NCBI GenBank assembly: GCA_050012855.1
Contig: JBEKGJ010000026.1
Location: 3,607 to 67,606, forward strand
Origin: JAJXZJ01 sp050012855
Lineage (GTDB): Bacteria > Verrucomicrobiota > Verrucomicrobiia > Limisphaerales > J093
Reading direction: 5' to 3'
Length of the DNA: 64,000 nt
Shown one piece after another: positions 31,403 to 40,913 of the stretch (position 1 is the first letter of the stretch; the number at the start of each line of letters is the position of its first letter). A program made the translations under genes and the position numbers. The notes under the pieces were generated by a model that was not told the origin of the DNA, did not search any database, and saw only the letters and a list, made by a program, of their open reading frames with translations.

Positions 31403-34400
31403 TCAATCCTCCGCGAACAGGTACTCCAGATCCGCCTGGGTCAGGCTGCGGGCAAAACCTTCCTCGCCGAGCACGTCGGCGATGGTTTGGGCCTTGCGCT
31501 GCTGGAGGTCCCAGATTTTTTCCTCGACGGTCCCCGGCGCGATCAGACGGTAGGCATTCACCGCCCGCGTCTGACCGATGCGGTGCGACCGGTCAATGGC
31601 CTGGGCTTCGACGGCCGGGTTCCACCACGGGTCATAGAGAACCACGTAGCTCGAGGCGGTGAGGTTGAGCCCCGTGCCGGCGGCGCGCAGGCTGAGCAGG
31701 AAAACCGCCGGGCTCGGGTCCTCCTGGAAGGCCTCGACGACCTGCATGCGGTTCTTGGTTTCGCCGGTCAGCAAATGTGTGGGCATGGAACGCTTGCGGC
31801 ATTCCGCTTCCAGCAGGTGGAGCATCCGGACGAACTGGGAGAAGACCAGCACCTTCTGGCCCTCCTCGAACAACGGTTCGACCAGTTCGAACAGGGTTTC
31901 GGTCTTGCCCGAGGGCGAATCGTTGCCGACCAGCGCGGGATGGCAGCAAATCTGACGCAGGCGGGTGAGGGCGGCGAGCACCTGGATTTTGCTGCGGTTG
32001 ATTCCCTTTTCGGCGACGATCTGGCTGATCTGCTCGCGGCTGCGGCGCAGTTCGGCGAGGTAAAGTTTGCGCTGCGGATCGCCCAGCTCGCAATCGCGGC
32101 GCTCCTCGATGCGGTCGGGCAGATCTTTGGCGACCTGCATTTTCAGACGGCGGAGCAGGAGGGGGCGCAACTTGGCGGAGAGCTTGCGCCGGGCCATGCG
32201 CTGCTCCCATTCCACGTCCGGTCCGCTGGGTTCATAGGCCTCGTGGAATTGCTGCTGATTGCCCAGGTAACCGGGCTGGACGAAGTCCACGATGCTCCAC
32301 AGGTCGAGCAGGCGGTTCTCGAGCGGCGTGCCGGTCAGGGCCAGCCGGTATTCGGCGCGCAGTTGCTTGACCGACTGGCTGACCTGGGCGGCGGGGTTTT
32401 TGATAAACTGCGCTTCGTCGAGGATGACCGCGCGGAACTCGAATTTCTGCAGGGCCTCGAGGTCACGCCGGAGCAAGGCGTAGTTGGTGACGATGAGATC
32501 GAAATGGGGAATCTGCTTGCGCAGGTTGTGCCGCGCCGGACCGCTCTCCAACACCAGCACCTTGAGATTGGAGGTAAATTTCTCCGCCTCCCGCCGCCAG
32601 TTGTGCAGCACGGAGGCGGGGCAGATCACCAGGGCGGGCCGGGGGCTTTTCGGGTTTCGTTCCTTGAGCCAGGCCAGCCAGACCAGCGCCTGCAAGGTTT
32701 TGCCCAGCCCCATGTCATCGGCCAGAACGCCCCCCAGCCTGATCCGTGACAGGTGGCAGAGAAAATCGAATCCGTCCTTCTGATACGGCCTCAATTCGGC
32801 GGTGATGGCCGACGGCAGGGGCACTGATATAATGCCCTTAAAATCGGCCAGCGCCTGGCGCAACGCCCTGGTTTCGGGCAGGTCGGCGAACCGCTGCAGG
32901 GTTTCCTCGCCGAGACCGGCGGCCTGCAGCAGGCCCACCTTCTGCGGCAGAGCGGAAAGCCCCTCGAGACCGAGGTCCGCCATGGTTTCGTGCGCCGCGC
33001 GCACGGCCTCGAGGTCCAACTCCACCCAGCCGCTGTCGGGCAGTTTGACAAAGCGGGTGTTCGCCGTGGCCAGGCGTTCGAGGTCGGCGGGGGTGAGCTT
33101 CAGTCCTTCCTGCTCCCAGGCCGAGGAGATCGCGAACCAGTCGATCCCGCTGCCCTGGACCACGATCCTCGGCTTGAGCTGGCGCGGCGCCAGGAACAAA
33201 TGCTGGAAGGCCGGGTTGGCCAGGTAATCCGCCTCGGCCGGCCGGTCGGGCCAGGCCTGCGCCAGCGTGGCCAGGAACTGCTCGTTGGCATCGCCCACCC
33301 ACAGGCCCGGTTCGGGCGTGAACCAGTCCTGCCGCCGCAACCATTGCGTTGCCGCTTCGAGGCGCGGGTCGTCGAGCACCTCGGGCTTGTCGCCCGCCGC
33401 CGCCGGTTCGTTACGCTGCCACTCCAGTCCATTCCACTGCCAACAGCTCCGGTCGCGGTCGCTGTTGGCCAGCAACCGGACCCGCACCGTGTCGTCCTCG
33501 AGTTCGAACGTGAACTGCGGCTTCGCGGTGTGGGCGAGACACAGGTTCTCCCAATCCGCGCCGTTGCGGGAGCCCGTCTTGCGCAGGTGGGTGAGAAGAC
33601 GATGGCTCAGTTTGCGGACGGGCACGCCGGGCTGGCGGACCAGTTCGCCGAGCAGGGATGGCGCTGGCGCGTTGCGCAGGAGATAGAAGGTGTGATTCAC
33701 CGCCACGAGCGGCGGCTGGCCGGCAAAGAAACTCGCCCCGTTCAGCGGCAGGGTTTCGCCACCCGGCAGCCGGAGTTGCTGGAGAAACGTGAGTTCGGTG
33801 CTGCCGTTTTTGAGGTCGGACGCCAGTTCGGCAAGCTGCCCCGAAAAAAACACATTGTCTGGCTGACCCGCCCACTCGAGCCACGGCGGGTTGCCCCAAC
33901 GCGCCAGCCATTGGAGCAGCTCGATTCCCTCCAGGCGCAGCGGCTGCCCTTGCGGTTCGCGCCCGGCGTAAACCGCCTTGAGCCATTGAATAAACGCCCA
34001 ATCCCGCGGCGGAAACAACTCCTCCTCCTGCGTCGCGCGCGTGGCCAGGTCAATCAGGTCGGCCGCCGACCGGAGCTTTTCGCCCGAGCGGGGCCGGAAC
34101 ACCAGGAACTCGAGGCCAAGGTCGTTCAGCCCCGGCTGGTCTTCCCGGGGGAGCGCCCGGGCGAGGATGCGCAGATGCGCGCGCGGGCCATCGAGGTGGT
34201 TCGGCGTGGGCGGCAGCAGCCAGTCTTCGATCGCCCGGATGCGGTTCTGCTCGCGCTCGACCTGTTCGATCTCGGCCAGGCGGGCCAGGTTCGCGTAAGC
34301 CGCCATTTCGGTCGGCAGCGGCCGGCCGGAGCGCAGGAACAGCAACGCGGCTTCCTCAATGCGGGCGCGACCCTTCGTGGCCAGCAGCCGCGGCCACCAG

Positions 34401-34660
34401 TTGGTGCCGGCAAAATCCTTGCGCGCGAGCGAAAGCTTGCCGAAGTAATCCTCGAGCAGCAGCCAGGTGCGCTGCGAGTCGGTGCAGTCGGCAAACATCT
34501 GCAACAGCTCGGTGCGCTCCGCCACCGCCGACTTGGAATCCGCCAGCTCGCGCCGGAGATCGGCGAAGGCGCCATAGGCGTCTTGCAGCACCGAATTGCG
34601 CGCATCATACTTGCTGGCCAGCACCGGCCGCGGCCGGTTTATGTTTTTCGCTCTCGGCAT
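31403..34660 (-). CDS. SNF2-family helicase (RapA/HepA-like)
   Basis: A 1085-residue Swi2/Snf2-type DNA translocase. The N-terminal half is a large alpha-rich region of the bacterial SNF2 N-domain type. The motor begins with LRPYQKDGFDFL, then DDMGLGKTLQALVWL (Walker A, about 643-657), LDEAQFIKNP (DEAQ), LTGTPLENRLLDLWSI (motif III) and, in the second lobe, LLTGETKNRMQVVEAFQ, SLRAAGTGLNLTASSYVVLYDPWWNPAVEAQAIDRSHRIGQTR (motifs V-VI). Length is usual. ATG 34660 is preferred to GTG 34675 because the purine-rich GTGGGA precedes it. Such proteins remodel RNA polymerase or other DNA-bound proteins. It is 131 bases downstream of the amino-alcohol operon start and probably has its own promoter. Confidence 0.85.
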   Translation of the reverse strand: MPRAKNINRPRPVLASKYDARNSVLQDAYGAFADLRRELADSKSAVAERTELLQMFADCTDSQRTWLLLEDYFGKLSLARKDFAGTNWWPRLLATKGRARIEEAALLFLRSGRPLPTEMAAYANLARLAEIEQVEREQNRIRAIEDWLLPPTPNHLDGPRAHLRILARALPREDQPGLNDLGLEFLVFRPRSGEKLRSAADLIDLATRATQEEELFPPRDWAFIQWLKAVYAGREPQGQPLRLEGIELLQWLARWGNPPWLEWAGQPDNVFFSGQLAELASDLKNGSTELTFLQQLRLPGGETLPLNGASFFAGQPPLVAVNHTFYLLRNAPAPSLLGELVRQPGVPVRKLSHRLLTHLRKTGSRNGADWENLCLAHTAKPQFTFELEDDTVRVRLLANSDRDRSCWQWNGLEWQRNEPAAAGDKPEVLDDPRLEAATQWLRRQDWFTPEPGLWVGDANEQFLATLAQAWPDRPAEADYLANPAFQHLFLAPRQLKPRIVVQGSGIDWFAISSAWEQEGLKLTPADLERLATANTRFVKLPDSGWVELDLEAVRAAHETMADLGLEGLSALPQKVGLLQAAGLGEETLQRFADLPETRALRQALADFKGIISVPLPSAITAELRPYQKDGFDFLCHLSRIRLGGVLADDMGLGKTLQALVWLAWLKERNPKSPRPALVICPASVLHNWRREAEKFTSNLKVLVLESGPARHNLRKQIPHFDLIVTNYALLRRDLEALQKFEFRAVILDEAQFIKNPAAQVSQSVKQLRAEYRLALTGTPLENRLLDLWSIVDFVQPGYLGNQQQFHEAYEPSGPDVEWEQRMARRKLSAKLRPLLLRRLKMQVAKDLPDRIEERRDCELGDPQRKLYLAELRRSREQISQIVAEKGINRSKIQVLAALTRLRQICCHPALVGNDSPSGKTETLFELVEPLFEEGQKVLVFSQFVRMLHLLEAECRKRSMPTHLLTGETKNRMQVVEAFQEDPSPAVFLLSLRAAGTGLNLTASSYVVLYDPWWNPAVEAQAIDRSHRIGQTRAVNAYRLIAPGTVEEKIWDLQQRKAQTIADVLGEEGFARSLTQADLEYLFAED

Positions 34661-34861
34661 CGAGACAAATCCCACTCTAAAAATTGCTTATCTTATCTCG
34701 GCAGGATGGGGCGAGGCGGTCAACATGAAAAGTGAAGGAGTGGTGGAAAGGCTGGATGAATCGCAACCCCCTTGCTGATGAGCAAAGAGTTGACTTCCCG
34801 CCACGAGGATGAGCGAGGCGGCTGCTACGTGCCTCCGCCGGAGGCGGCCGGCGCCCGGTTT

Positions 34862-36319
34862 CTACGGCTGATGTTCCGCCTGATAGGCCCGGAAATAGCG
34901 CTCGCGGTAGTCGTCCATCGCCCGCCGGTCGCTGATGCAGTTGTCCCAGGGCAGTGCCGGCCGCGTGCGGGGGCGCGCCGCCGGCAACCCGGACTGCGCG
35001 AAGCCCTTTGCCAGTTCCTCGAAGGCCTGCCCCCACGCCTTTTCCCGGCCGTCGGCCGCGAGCAGGCCGATCAACTCCGTCACGTCGCCGGCGCCCGGAT
35101 GATCGTGGAAACTCCAGTTCAGCCAGCCGCACGCCTCGCCCGCGGTGGTTTCGACCAGCTTCCGGCACCAGCGCGCCTGCTGTTCCTCCGTCGCCGCCGC
35201 GTGCCGACCGCCGTCAATGGCCGGCTTCCCGCCCCCGTACCAGCCGCATTCGGCGATCACGGTCGGCTTGCCCCAGCGCGCCACCTCATGCACCGCGCAC
35301 TCGAGGTAGGCGAGGTTGCGGGCCTCGTCCTCGTCGTTCCGATACTCGTAAAACCCATTCGCCAGCGGGTAAAAATGGATTTCCATGAAGTCGAGCAGCT
35401 TGACCTGTCGCTCCGGCCGAAACGCGGAATAATGAAACGGCCCGGCCAAAACCACCGGCACTGACCACTGGATCAGCCCGGCGGTGACGAGCGCCTGCGC
35501 GTCAACCGACCGGATCGCGGCGACCTGTCGGCGCGTCCATTCGTCCGCGATCGTCTCGCGGAAATGCTGGTAATCGAGCAGCTCGTGTCCCGCCAGCGCG
35601 TCCTTCGCCGGCACCGGCAACGCGCCCCACTCGATGTGGCGCTCCGGCGGCACGCCCCAGACCTTCGCCAGCTCCGCCACGCCGCCGTATTGTTTCACCA
35701 GCCAGACGTTCCATTTCTCCCGCATCGCCGGTGTGTCCCACCGCACCTCGGGCTCGTTCAGCAGATCGTAGGCGAAGATCACGTTGCGCCCGCGATACCG
35801 CGCCGCGAACGCCCGCCAGAATTGTTCGAGCGCGCTCAGGACGCTCTCGTCGGCGTAACGGTCTCCCTGGGCCCACGTCGGCAGTCCCTCCCAGTGATCC
35901 GGCCCGGTGGGATGCACGTAAAGGCCCGCCTCCTCGGCCAGCGCCAGAAACTGGTCAAACTTGGCCAGGCCGTCCGGCGTCAGCTTCCCCGGCTCCGAAT
36001 AAAACGAACCGAACGAGAGAAACACACGGACACAATTGCCCCCGAGTGCGCGCAGCCTCGCAAAATCTTTGCGCGTCGCCTCGGCGTCAAACTGCTTCCA
36101 CACCTGCGGCGCCCACCCGGTGCCGGGCCGGAAATAGGTGACCCCCATGGGCATGAAGGCCTTGCCGCCGCCGGTGATGAATCCATGTCCGGTCGGCGCC
36201 ACGCGCACCTTCGGCAATGCCGGACGTTGGGCGTCCGCCGCCTGCAGGTCCACGGAAACCAGCAACGCGACGAGCACGCCCGCCGCGCGAACCAGCAATC
36301 GAGATCGCATGACTCGCAT
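34862..36319 (-). CDS. Secreted GH5-like glycoside hydrolase
   Basis: A 485-residue protein with a signal peptide (RSRLLVRAAGVLVALLVSVDLQA) and a GH5/clan A TIM barrel. YDLLNEPEVRW supplies the acid/base Glu189 and TVIAECGWYGG the likely nucleophile Glu357. FMEIHFYP and GWLNWSFHDH lie at typical substrate-site positions. GH5-like enzymes hydrolyse beta-mannan, beta-glucan or related links; the subfamily cannot be told by eye. ATG 36319 or 36310 are both possible starts. It follows the DUF4838 gene by 23 bases and is co-transcribed with it, suggesting a shared polysaccharide substrate. Confidence 0.78.
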   Translation of the reverse strand: MRVMRSRLLVRAAGVLVALLVSVDLQAADAQRPALPKVRVAPTGHGFITGGGKAFMPMGVTYFRPGTGWAPQVWKQFDAEATRKDFARLRALGGNCVRVFLSFGSFYSEPGKLTPDGLAKFDQFLALAEEAGLYVHPTGPDHWEGLPTWAQGDRYADESVLSALEQFWRAFAARYRGRNVIFAYDLLNEPEVRWDTPAMREKWNVWLVKQYGGVAELAKVWGVPPERHIEWGALPVPAKDALAGHELLDYQHFRETIADEWTRRQVAAIRSVDAQALVTAGLIQWSVPVVLAGPFHYSAFRPERQVKLLDFMEIHFYPLANGFYEYRNDEDEARNLAYLECAVHEVARWGKPTVIAECGWYGGGKPAIDGGRHAAATEEQQARWCRKLVETTAGEACGWLNWSFHDHPGAGDVTELIGLLAADGREKAWGQAFEELAKGFAQSGLPAARPRTRPALPWDNCISDRRAMDDYRERYFRAYQAEHQP

Positions 36320-36342
36320 CCTGGCCCACCTGCGGCGGCGCG

Positions 36343-38142
36343 TCACGGCGTATCCTTGGCGAAGCGTTCGACGAACTTCGCCGGCGTCAGACCGGATTCG
36401 TTGATCTGGCGCACCTGCGTCCAGTCCTTGCCGGGCACGCCCTGCGCCAGTTTGAGCCATTCGTCGGCGACGGCCTTGCGCGAGGCCGGCAACGGCCAGG
36501 CGGCCCCGGCATCCGTGCTTTCCCGGCGCAACGAGTCCCACAACGAAAGCCAGACATACCGCACTGGCAGCCGTCCCATCCGCACACGCGCCACTAATTC
36601 CTCGTCGGCTGCCACCGCCTTCTCGGCCTCGTCCCAGAGCTGCTCCGCTGCGGTGAGCGTCTTGAGATCGTGGAACCGCGTTTTCGTGGGCGAGAAACAC
36701 GTCAGGTTCCAGCCCGCCGACGCGCCATGCATCAACTCGAGATAGCGCCGGATCGGCCCCGCCGCCGCGCCGTAATAGCCGTCGAGGAACTCGTTGATCA
36801 GCGCCCGGTCGTCCTTCGCCGGGTTCCACAGCAGTTGCGCCAGCACCCAGGCGCGCAGCTCGGTGAACTCCGACCCGTAGCTTTGATACGCCCCCTGCTC
36901 GAACACGCCGCGCACGTGGTTCGCCGCGAAAAAGCGCAAGTTCGGCCCCAGCACGAACCAGTTCGGATGCGGCTGGTCGTAATGGCCGAAATCGGTCGTG
37001 TAATCCCAGATGTACAACCGCTGGCAGATCTGCGCCCAGCCGCGGATGTCGGCGGCAAAAGTGGCGTTGGCGGGCGCGTCGAGCGGCTCGCGGAAGTTGC
37101 ACTCGATCGAGCAGAGCCGGACGATCACGTTGGGCCGCGGGCGCATGGTTTTCGGCGGCTTGCGTGTGTATTGGTAGGCGAGCGTGTCCACCGCCACCTG
37201 CGGGAACTCCGGTTCGATCTTCTCCGCGACATAGTTCACAAAGTCGAGCAGCGTCCCCGCGTGGCTGCCCTCGGCATCATCCACGGCCTTGCACTGCGGG
37301 CAGGCGCACGGATTGAAGCAGTCGTTCTGCGAGACGGACACGATCTGCGCGTCCGGCGACTCGCGCAGCCACTGCTTGACGCGGCCCACCACGAACTCGC
37401 GCAGTTCCGGATTCATCAGACAGAGTTGCGCGTCGTTGGTCAGGCGCTTGCCGTTCACCAGCGCGAACCATTCGGGGTGTTGCGCGAAATGCTCCGCCGG
37501 CGGCACCAGCGGATAGGCCGTATGCACGAAGCCCTTGTACCGGATGCAGCCGCCCTGGCTTTCCGGAATGCCCGCCGACTGGCTGTTCGAGAAATTCCGC
37601 ACCGCCCAGACGGAATTGAACGCGGGGAACCAGTAAGGATCGCGCGATTCGAACACCGGCGCGTAACGCACGTCGAGCGCCCCGATCGTCAGCGTGGAAT
37701 GCTTCGGAAGGCGGCTCGCCCAGGGCGTCCACCAGCGCACGCCGCCCTGGTCCTGCAGGAATTGCGACACCGCATAGAGCGTTCCGCGCGGCCGTCCGCC
37801 GGCCAGCAACAGTCGGCCGCCCTGCGTCCTGATGACGATCTCCTCCTGCCCGAGCTGATCGAAGGGCACGTCCGGAAACAACGCCTTCGCGGCCGAGCCG
37901 GGACCAACCACGATCGCGTGTTCCGGCACGGTCGCACCCGCCTCCTGGACGGTGAACTCGCCACCGGTGATCTGCTTCAACGTGTCGGCGAGTTCGTTGA
38001 CGGCGTGTTGCTCGGCGGCGGTCGCGCCGGGCTGGCGGACGATCACCACCTCCGCCTGCCCGCCCTGGGCGAGCGTGAGGTCGGCGTGGACGAGGCGCGG
38101 AACGACTGCGGCGAACGACAGGATGATGGCGAATGTTTTCAT
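36343..38142 (-). CDS. Secreted DUF4838 protein, glycosidase-like
   Basis: A 599-residue protein beginning with a signal peptide (MKTFAIILSFAAVVPRLVHA). Residues 25-140 look like the N-terminal alpha/beta domain of glucuronidase-like enzymes (AEQHAVNELADTLKQITGGEF, GRPRGTLYAVSQFLQDQGGVRWWTP). The rest matches DUF4838, with VSVSQNDCFNPCACPQC and the YIWDYTTDF and EQGAYQSYGSEFTELRAWVLAQLLW segments. DUF4838 proteins are common in Verrucomicrobia, Planctomycetes and Bacteroidetes carbohydrate loci and are probably exo-acting, but no catalytic pair is established. It heads a two-gene unit with the GH5-like gene. Confidence 0.75.
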   Translation of the reverse strand: MKTFAIILSFAAVVPRLVHADLTLAQGGQAEVVIVRQPGATAAEQHAVNELADTLKQITGGEFTVQEAGATVPEHAIVVGPGSAAKALFPDVPFDQLGQEEIVIRTQGGRLLLAGGRPRGTLYAVSQFLQDQGGVRWWTPWASRLPKHSTLTIGALDVRYAPVFESRDPYWFPAFNSVWAVRNFSNSQSAGIPESQGGCIRYKGFVHTAYPLVPPAEHFAQHPEWFALVNGKRLTNDAQLCLMNPELREFVVGRVKQWLRESPDAQIVSVSQNDCFNPCACPQCKAVDDAEGSHAGTLLDFVNYVAEKIEPEFPQVAVDTLAYQYTRKPPKTMRPRPNVIVRLCSIECNFREPLDAPANATFAADIRGWAQICQRLYIWDYTTDFGHYDQPHPNWFVLGPNLRFFAANHVRGVFEQGAYQSYGSEFTELRAWVLAQLLWNPAKDDRALINEFLDGYYGAAAGPIRRYLELMHGASAGWNLTCFSPTKTRFHDLKTLTAAEQLWDEAEKAVAADEELVARVRMGRLPVRYVWLSLWDSLRRESTDAGAAWPLPASRKAVADEWLKLAQGVPGKDWTQVRQINESGLTPAKFVERFAKDTP

Positions 38143-38161
38143 GCTGCTGATGGCGCGGATA

Positions 38162-38230
38162 GCGCGCCGGTTTGGCTTTCCTGATCGCCGATTCTCCCAC
38201 GAGTCGTGCCCGCGTGCAACGTCATTGCGA
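38162..38230 (+). repeat. Direct repeat copy A, ~70 bp
   Basis: Shares roughly 80% identity over about 69 bases with 44874-44942. Both copies keep CCGGTTTGGCTTT, GATCGC, CCACGAG and CCCGCGTGCAACGTC in the same order. Copy A is the leader of the DUF4838 gene. The two copies lie in the same orientation on either side of the phosphatase array. Confidence 0.7.
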
Positions 38231-38504
38231 CCACGTCATTGCGACCCAGGCAGCAGCAGGCAGGGGGTGCAGGCAGCGGGATGCGGTCCAATTCATCCCG
38301 TGAAGTTACGGTTCTACAAGCCCCGATTCGATTCAGAAAAACTGAAAACATAGCTTGATCCCATTCGACCGCTCTGGTAAAGTCCCAATTGCCCCCCGTA
38401 TGAAGGGAAAGCTGACAATGAGACTCCCAACCGAAACCAACGCCGCCGCGCGCGCTATCTCTTTATCGCCGACCCGCTTTCTTCCTTCGCTGCTGCCTTT
38501 TGTG

Positions 38505-38672
38505 CCCCGACTGTCGCGATTTCTGAGATGCCGCCCGCAACGCGTCTCCCCTTGCCGCGAATCGGGAAACCCCTGCCGCCGTTTTGGGAATGGCTGCCTC
38601 CAATTGGGGAACTCCGGCCGCGGCTTCGCCTCCTCCTGCCGCGATTCACAATCTCCCGTCGCCGAGATGTTT
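38505..38672 (+). repeat. Degenerate 21-base tandem repeat, 8 units
   Basis: Eight consecutive 21-base units (38505, 38526, 38547, 38568, 38589, 38610, 38631, 38652) share a core close to CTGCCGCGA at the same offset and a variable right half. On the minus strand the units read as a heptad pattern (FPNWRQP, FPKRRQG, FPDSRQG). No clear gene accompanies them. Confidence 0.6.
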
Positions 38673-38939
38673 ATGCGGACTTGCCACAAAGATGCGCAAA
38701 AAACTCAAAAATCAGCCTTTCCCTTTTGTGCCCCTTGCGCTTCTCCGCGGCCAGTTCTTCGCCCTCAACCGTCAGCTCTCAACCAACATGAGCCGCCGCC
38801 CGCGCTTCCCCATCGCCACGCTGACTTTCAACGGCAACCTCATCGCCGCCGCCGCGCCGGCGCATCCTGACAGGGTAACCGCGGGCGGCTGAAAATAGCC
38901 GCAGCAGCAAAACAATTTACGGTCAAAACAAACAAACAT

Positions 38940-40832
38940 ATGAAACTAAAGATTATCCCAATCATCAGCGTGTTGATTCCGCTATGGCTTCCGGTTTCCG
39001 GCAGCGGAGCCGAGCTGGGGACACGCCAGCAGACAATCAGGCCGCTCGCCCTGCTGACGAACACGCTGGAGATTTCCCTGTCAGCCGTCTCCAATTACGC
39101 GATCTACGATTACAGTGCATGGCAGTTGGGGCCCGGCGAAAACGAGGGACAGAGACTCGACCTGATGACCAACGGTTACGCGGGAGCAACCAATGCGGCG
39201 CGGCTTTTGTCTTACTTCTCCATGACCGACGTCCATATCACCGACAAGGAATCCCCGGCCGAGTCGCTCTATGTCGGTTGGAGCGCGCCTTTTGGCGCAG
39301 GTGGTTTATATGCGTCGGCCTATTCGCCGATCGTCCTCTCCACAACCCATGTCCTTGATGCCGCCGTCAGGACCGTCAATGCCGTGCATCGTCTGACCCC
39401 GTTCGATTTCGGCATTTGTCTCGGTGATGTGGCCAACAACTCCCAGTATAATGAGCTCCGATGGTTTATTGATGTCATGGACGGACAGTCTATTACGCCC
39501 AGTTCCGGCGCGCACCTCGGTGCCACGAACATTGACTATCAGATGCCCTATCAGGCCGCCGGTCTCAACCGCTCCATCCCTTGGTATCAGGTTATCGGCA
39601 ACCACGATCAGTTTTGGATGGGCACCTACTACCCGGACGACAAACTTAGGAACGGCTTGGTCGACACCAATATTCTCAACATCACCACGAACTACCTTCC
39701 ATTGAATATGGATGGGACCGGCCAGTATGTTGGCGTTGTCGACGGAACCACACCCTACGGCGTCGTGATCAAAGGAGGGCCGACGAACCTCTATGCGACA
39801 CCCCCGACCGTCGTCGCCGACACGAACCGCCACACCCTCACGATGGCTACGGCTTCGAACACCATTTCATGCGCGAATTTCATGAGCGAATTCTTCAATA
39901 CCGCATCATCCCCGGCGGGGCACGGATTCACGCAAGGCAACATTCAAAGCAATTCGGCCTGCTATTCATTCGAGCCGCTGACGAACATACCTATCAAGGT
40001 GATCGTGCTCGATGATACTTGTAAAACGATCATCTCTAACGGCGGACCCATTTCCGGCTTTGGCTGGATCGACGCGGCACGCTACGCCTGGCTCACCAAC
40101 GAACTTCAGATGGGTCAGAACTCGAACCAACTCATGATTCTCGCGTGTCATATCCCCATCAATCCGCAAACAAACCTCTTCGAGACGAACAACGCCAGCC
40201 AGCAATTCTGGGTCACTAATCAGGCGTCATTTCCCGGTTTTTACACCGAAGCGCAAATGATCGCCACACTCCACAACTATCCCAATCTCATCCTGTTGAT
40301 GGCAGGGCATCGCCATATGAACGTCGTGACACCGCAACCGTCACCTGACCCGACCAATCATCCGGAATACGGCTTCTGGGAAGTTGAGACCCCATCGTTG
40401 CGGGATTTCCCTCAACAATTCCGCACCTGGGAAATCCTCCGCAACAGCGACAACAGCATTTCCATCCTGACGACCGATGTTGATCCCGTGGTCGAGCCGG
40501 GATCGCCTGCGGACAAATCGCGCGGATATGCCATCGGTGCCGCGCGAATATCCGGCGGCAAGGCCTCCTTCACCGATACAAGTTCACATGCGTATAACGC
40601 GGAGCTGGTCAAGCAATTGAGCCCCGCCATGCAGACGAACATCGCCCGTTACGGAGGGCCGCTGGGACACCATGTGGCCATTGATGGCAGCGAGACAGGA
40701 GCCGTGATCAATTTCCTCGGTGAATTGCAGTCCGCGGACACCCTGTCCGGACCATGGAACGACGTTACAATTGTCAGCCCATACACGGTATCGGCTACGA
40801 ACGCTGCAAAGTTCTATCGCGCAGCCGAGTAA
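38940..40832 (+). CDS. Secreted metallophosphoesterase, copy 1
   Basis: A 630-residue exported calcineurin-like phosphoesterase resembling the TIGR03768 group. A signal peptide (KIIPIISVLIPLWLPVSGSGA) is followed by all metal motifs: FSMTDVHITDKE (DxH), ICLGDVANN (GDxxN), VIGNHDQFW (GNHD), LACHIPIN (His) and LMAGHRHMN (GHxH). The C-terminal 40 residues (ELQSADTLSGPWNDV then AAKFYRAAE) form a segment shared with other secreted proteins in this window. The nearest relative is the gene at 42792, with the same order and many identical stretches, so the two are paralogues. It probably hydrolyses phosphate esters outside the cytoplasm. It is followed 81 bases later by a histidine phosphatase-like gene. 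Confidence 0.85.
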   Translation: MKLKIIPIISVLIPLWLPVSGSGAELGTRQQTIRPLALLTNTLEISLSAVSNYAIYDYSAWQLGPGENEGQRLDLMTNGYAGATNAARLLSYFSMTDVHITDKESPAESLYVGWSAPFGAGGLYASAYSPIVLSTTHVLDAAVRTVNAVHRLTPFDFGICLGDVANNSQYNELRWFIDVMDGQSITPSSGAHLGATNIDYQMPYQAAGLNRSIPWYQVIGNHDQFWMGTYYPDDKLRNGLVDTNILNITTNYLPLNMDGTGQYVGVVDGTTPYGVVIKGGPTNLYATPPTVVADTNRHTLTMATASNTISCANFMSEFFNTASSPAGHGFTQGNIQSNSACYSFEPLTNIPIKVIVLDDTCKTIISNGGPISGFGWIDAARYAWLTNELQMGQNSNQLMILACHIPINPQTNLFETNNASQQFWVTNQASFPGFYTEAQMIATLHNYPNLILLMAGHRHMNVVTPQPSPDPTNHPEYGFWEVETPSLRDFPQQFRTWEILRNSDNSISILTTDVDPVVEPGSPADKSRGYAIGAARISGGKASFTDTSSHAYNAELVKQLSPAMQTNIARYGGPLGHHVAIDGSETGAVINFLGELQSADTLSGPWNDVTIVSPYTVSATNAAKFYRAAE

Positions 40833-40913
40833 GAGCGATCTTGGGAGAGTAGGTGTGACTGTAATTAAACATTAGCCAAATGATGCCGACTGTTGACAAT
40901 TTAGAATCAAACG

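Larger units (their letters stand above)
38143..38939. other. Long intergenic region with repeats
   Basis: About 800 bases between divergent operons. From left to right it holds copy A of an imperfect ~70-bp direct repeat (38162-38230), a degenerate 21-base tandem repeat (38505-38672) and an A+T-rich leader ahead of the metallophosphoesterase gene. Short frames exist on both strands across the repeat, but none has a convincing start or protein-like composition outside it. Confidence 0.6.

Noticed and set aside
38355..38870. Open frames across the intergenic 21-base repeat
   Set aside because: Open on both strands because of the repeat period; Pro/Arg/Ser-biased and without a credible start.
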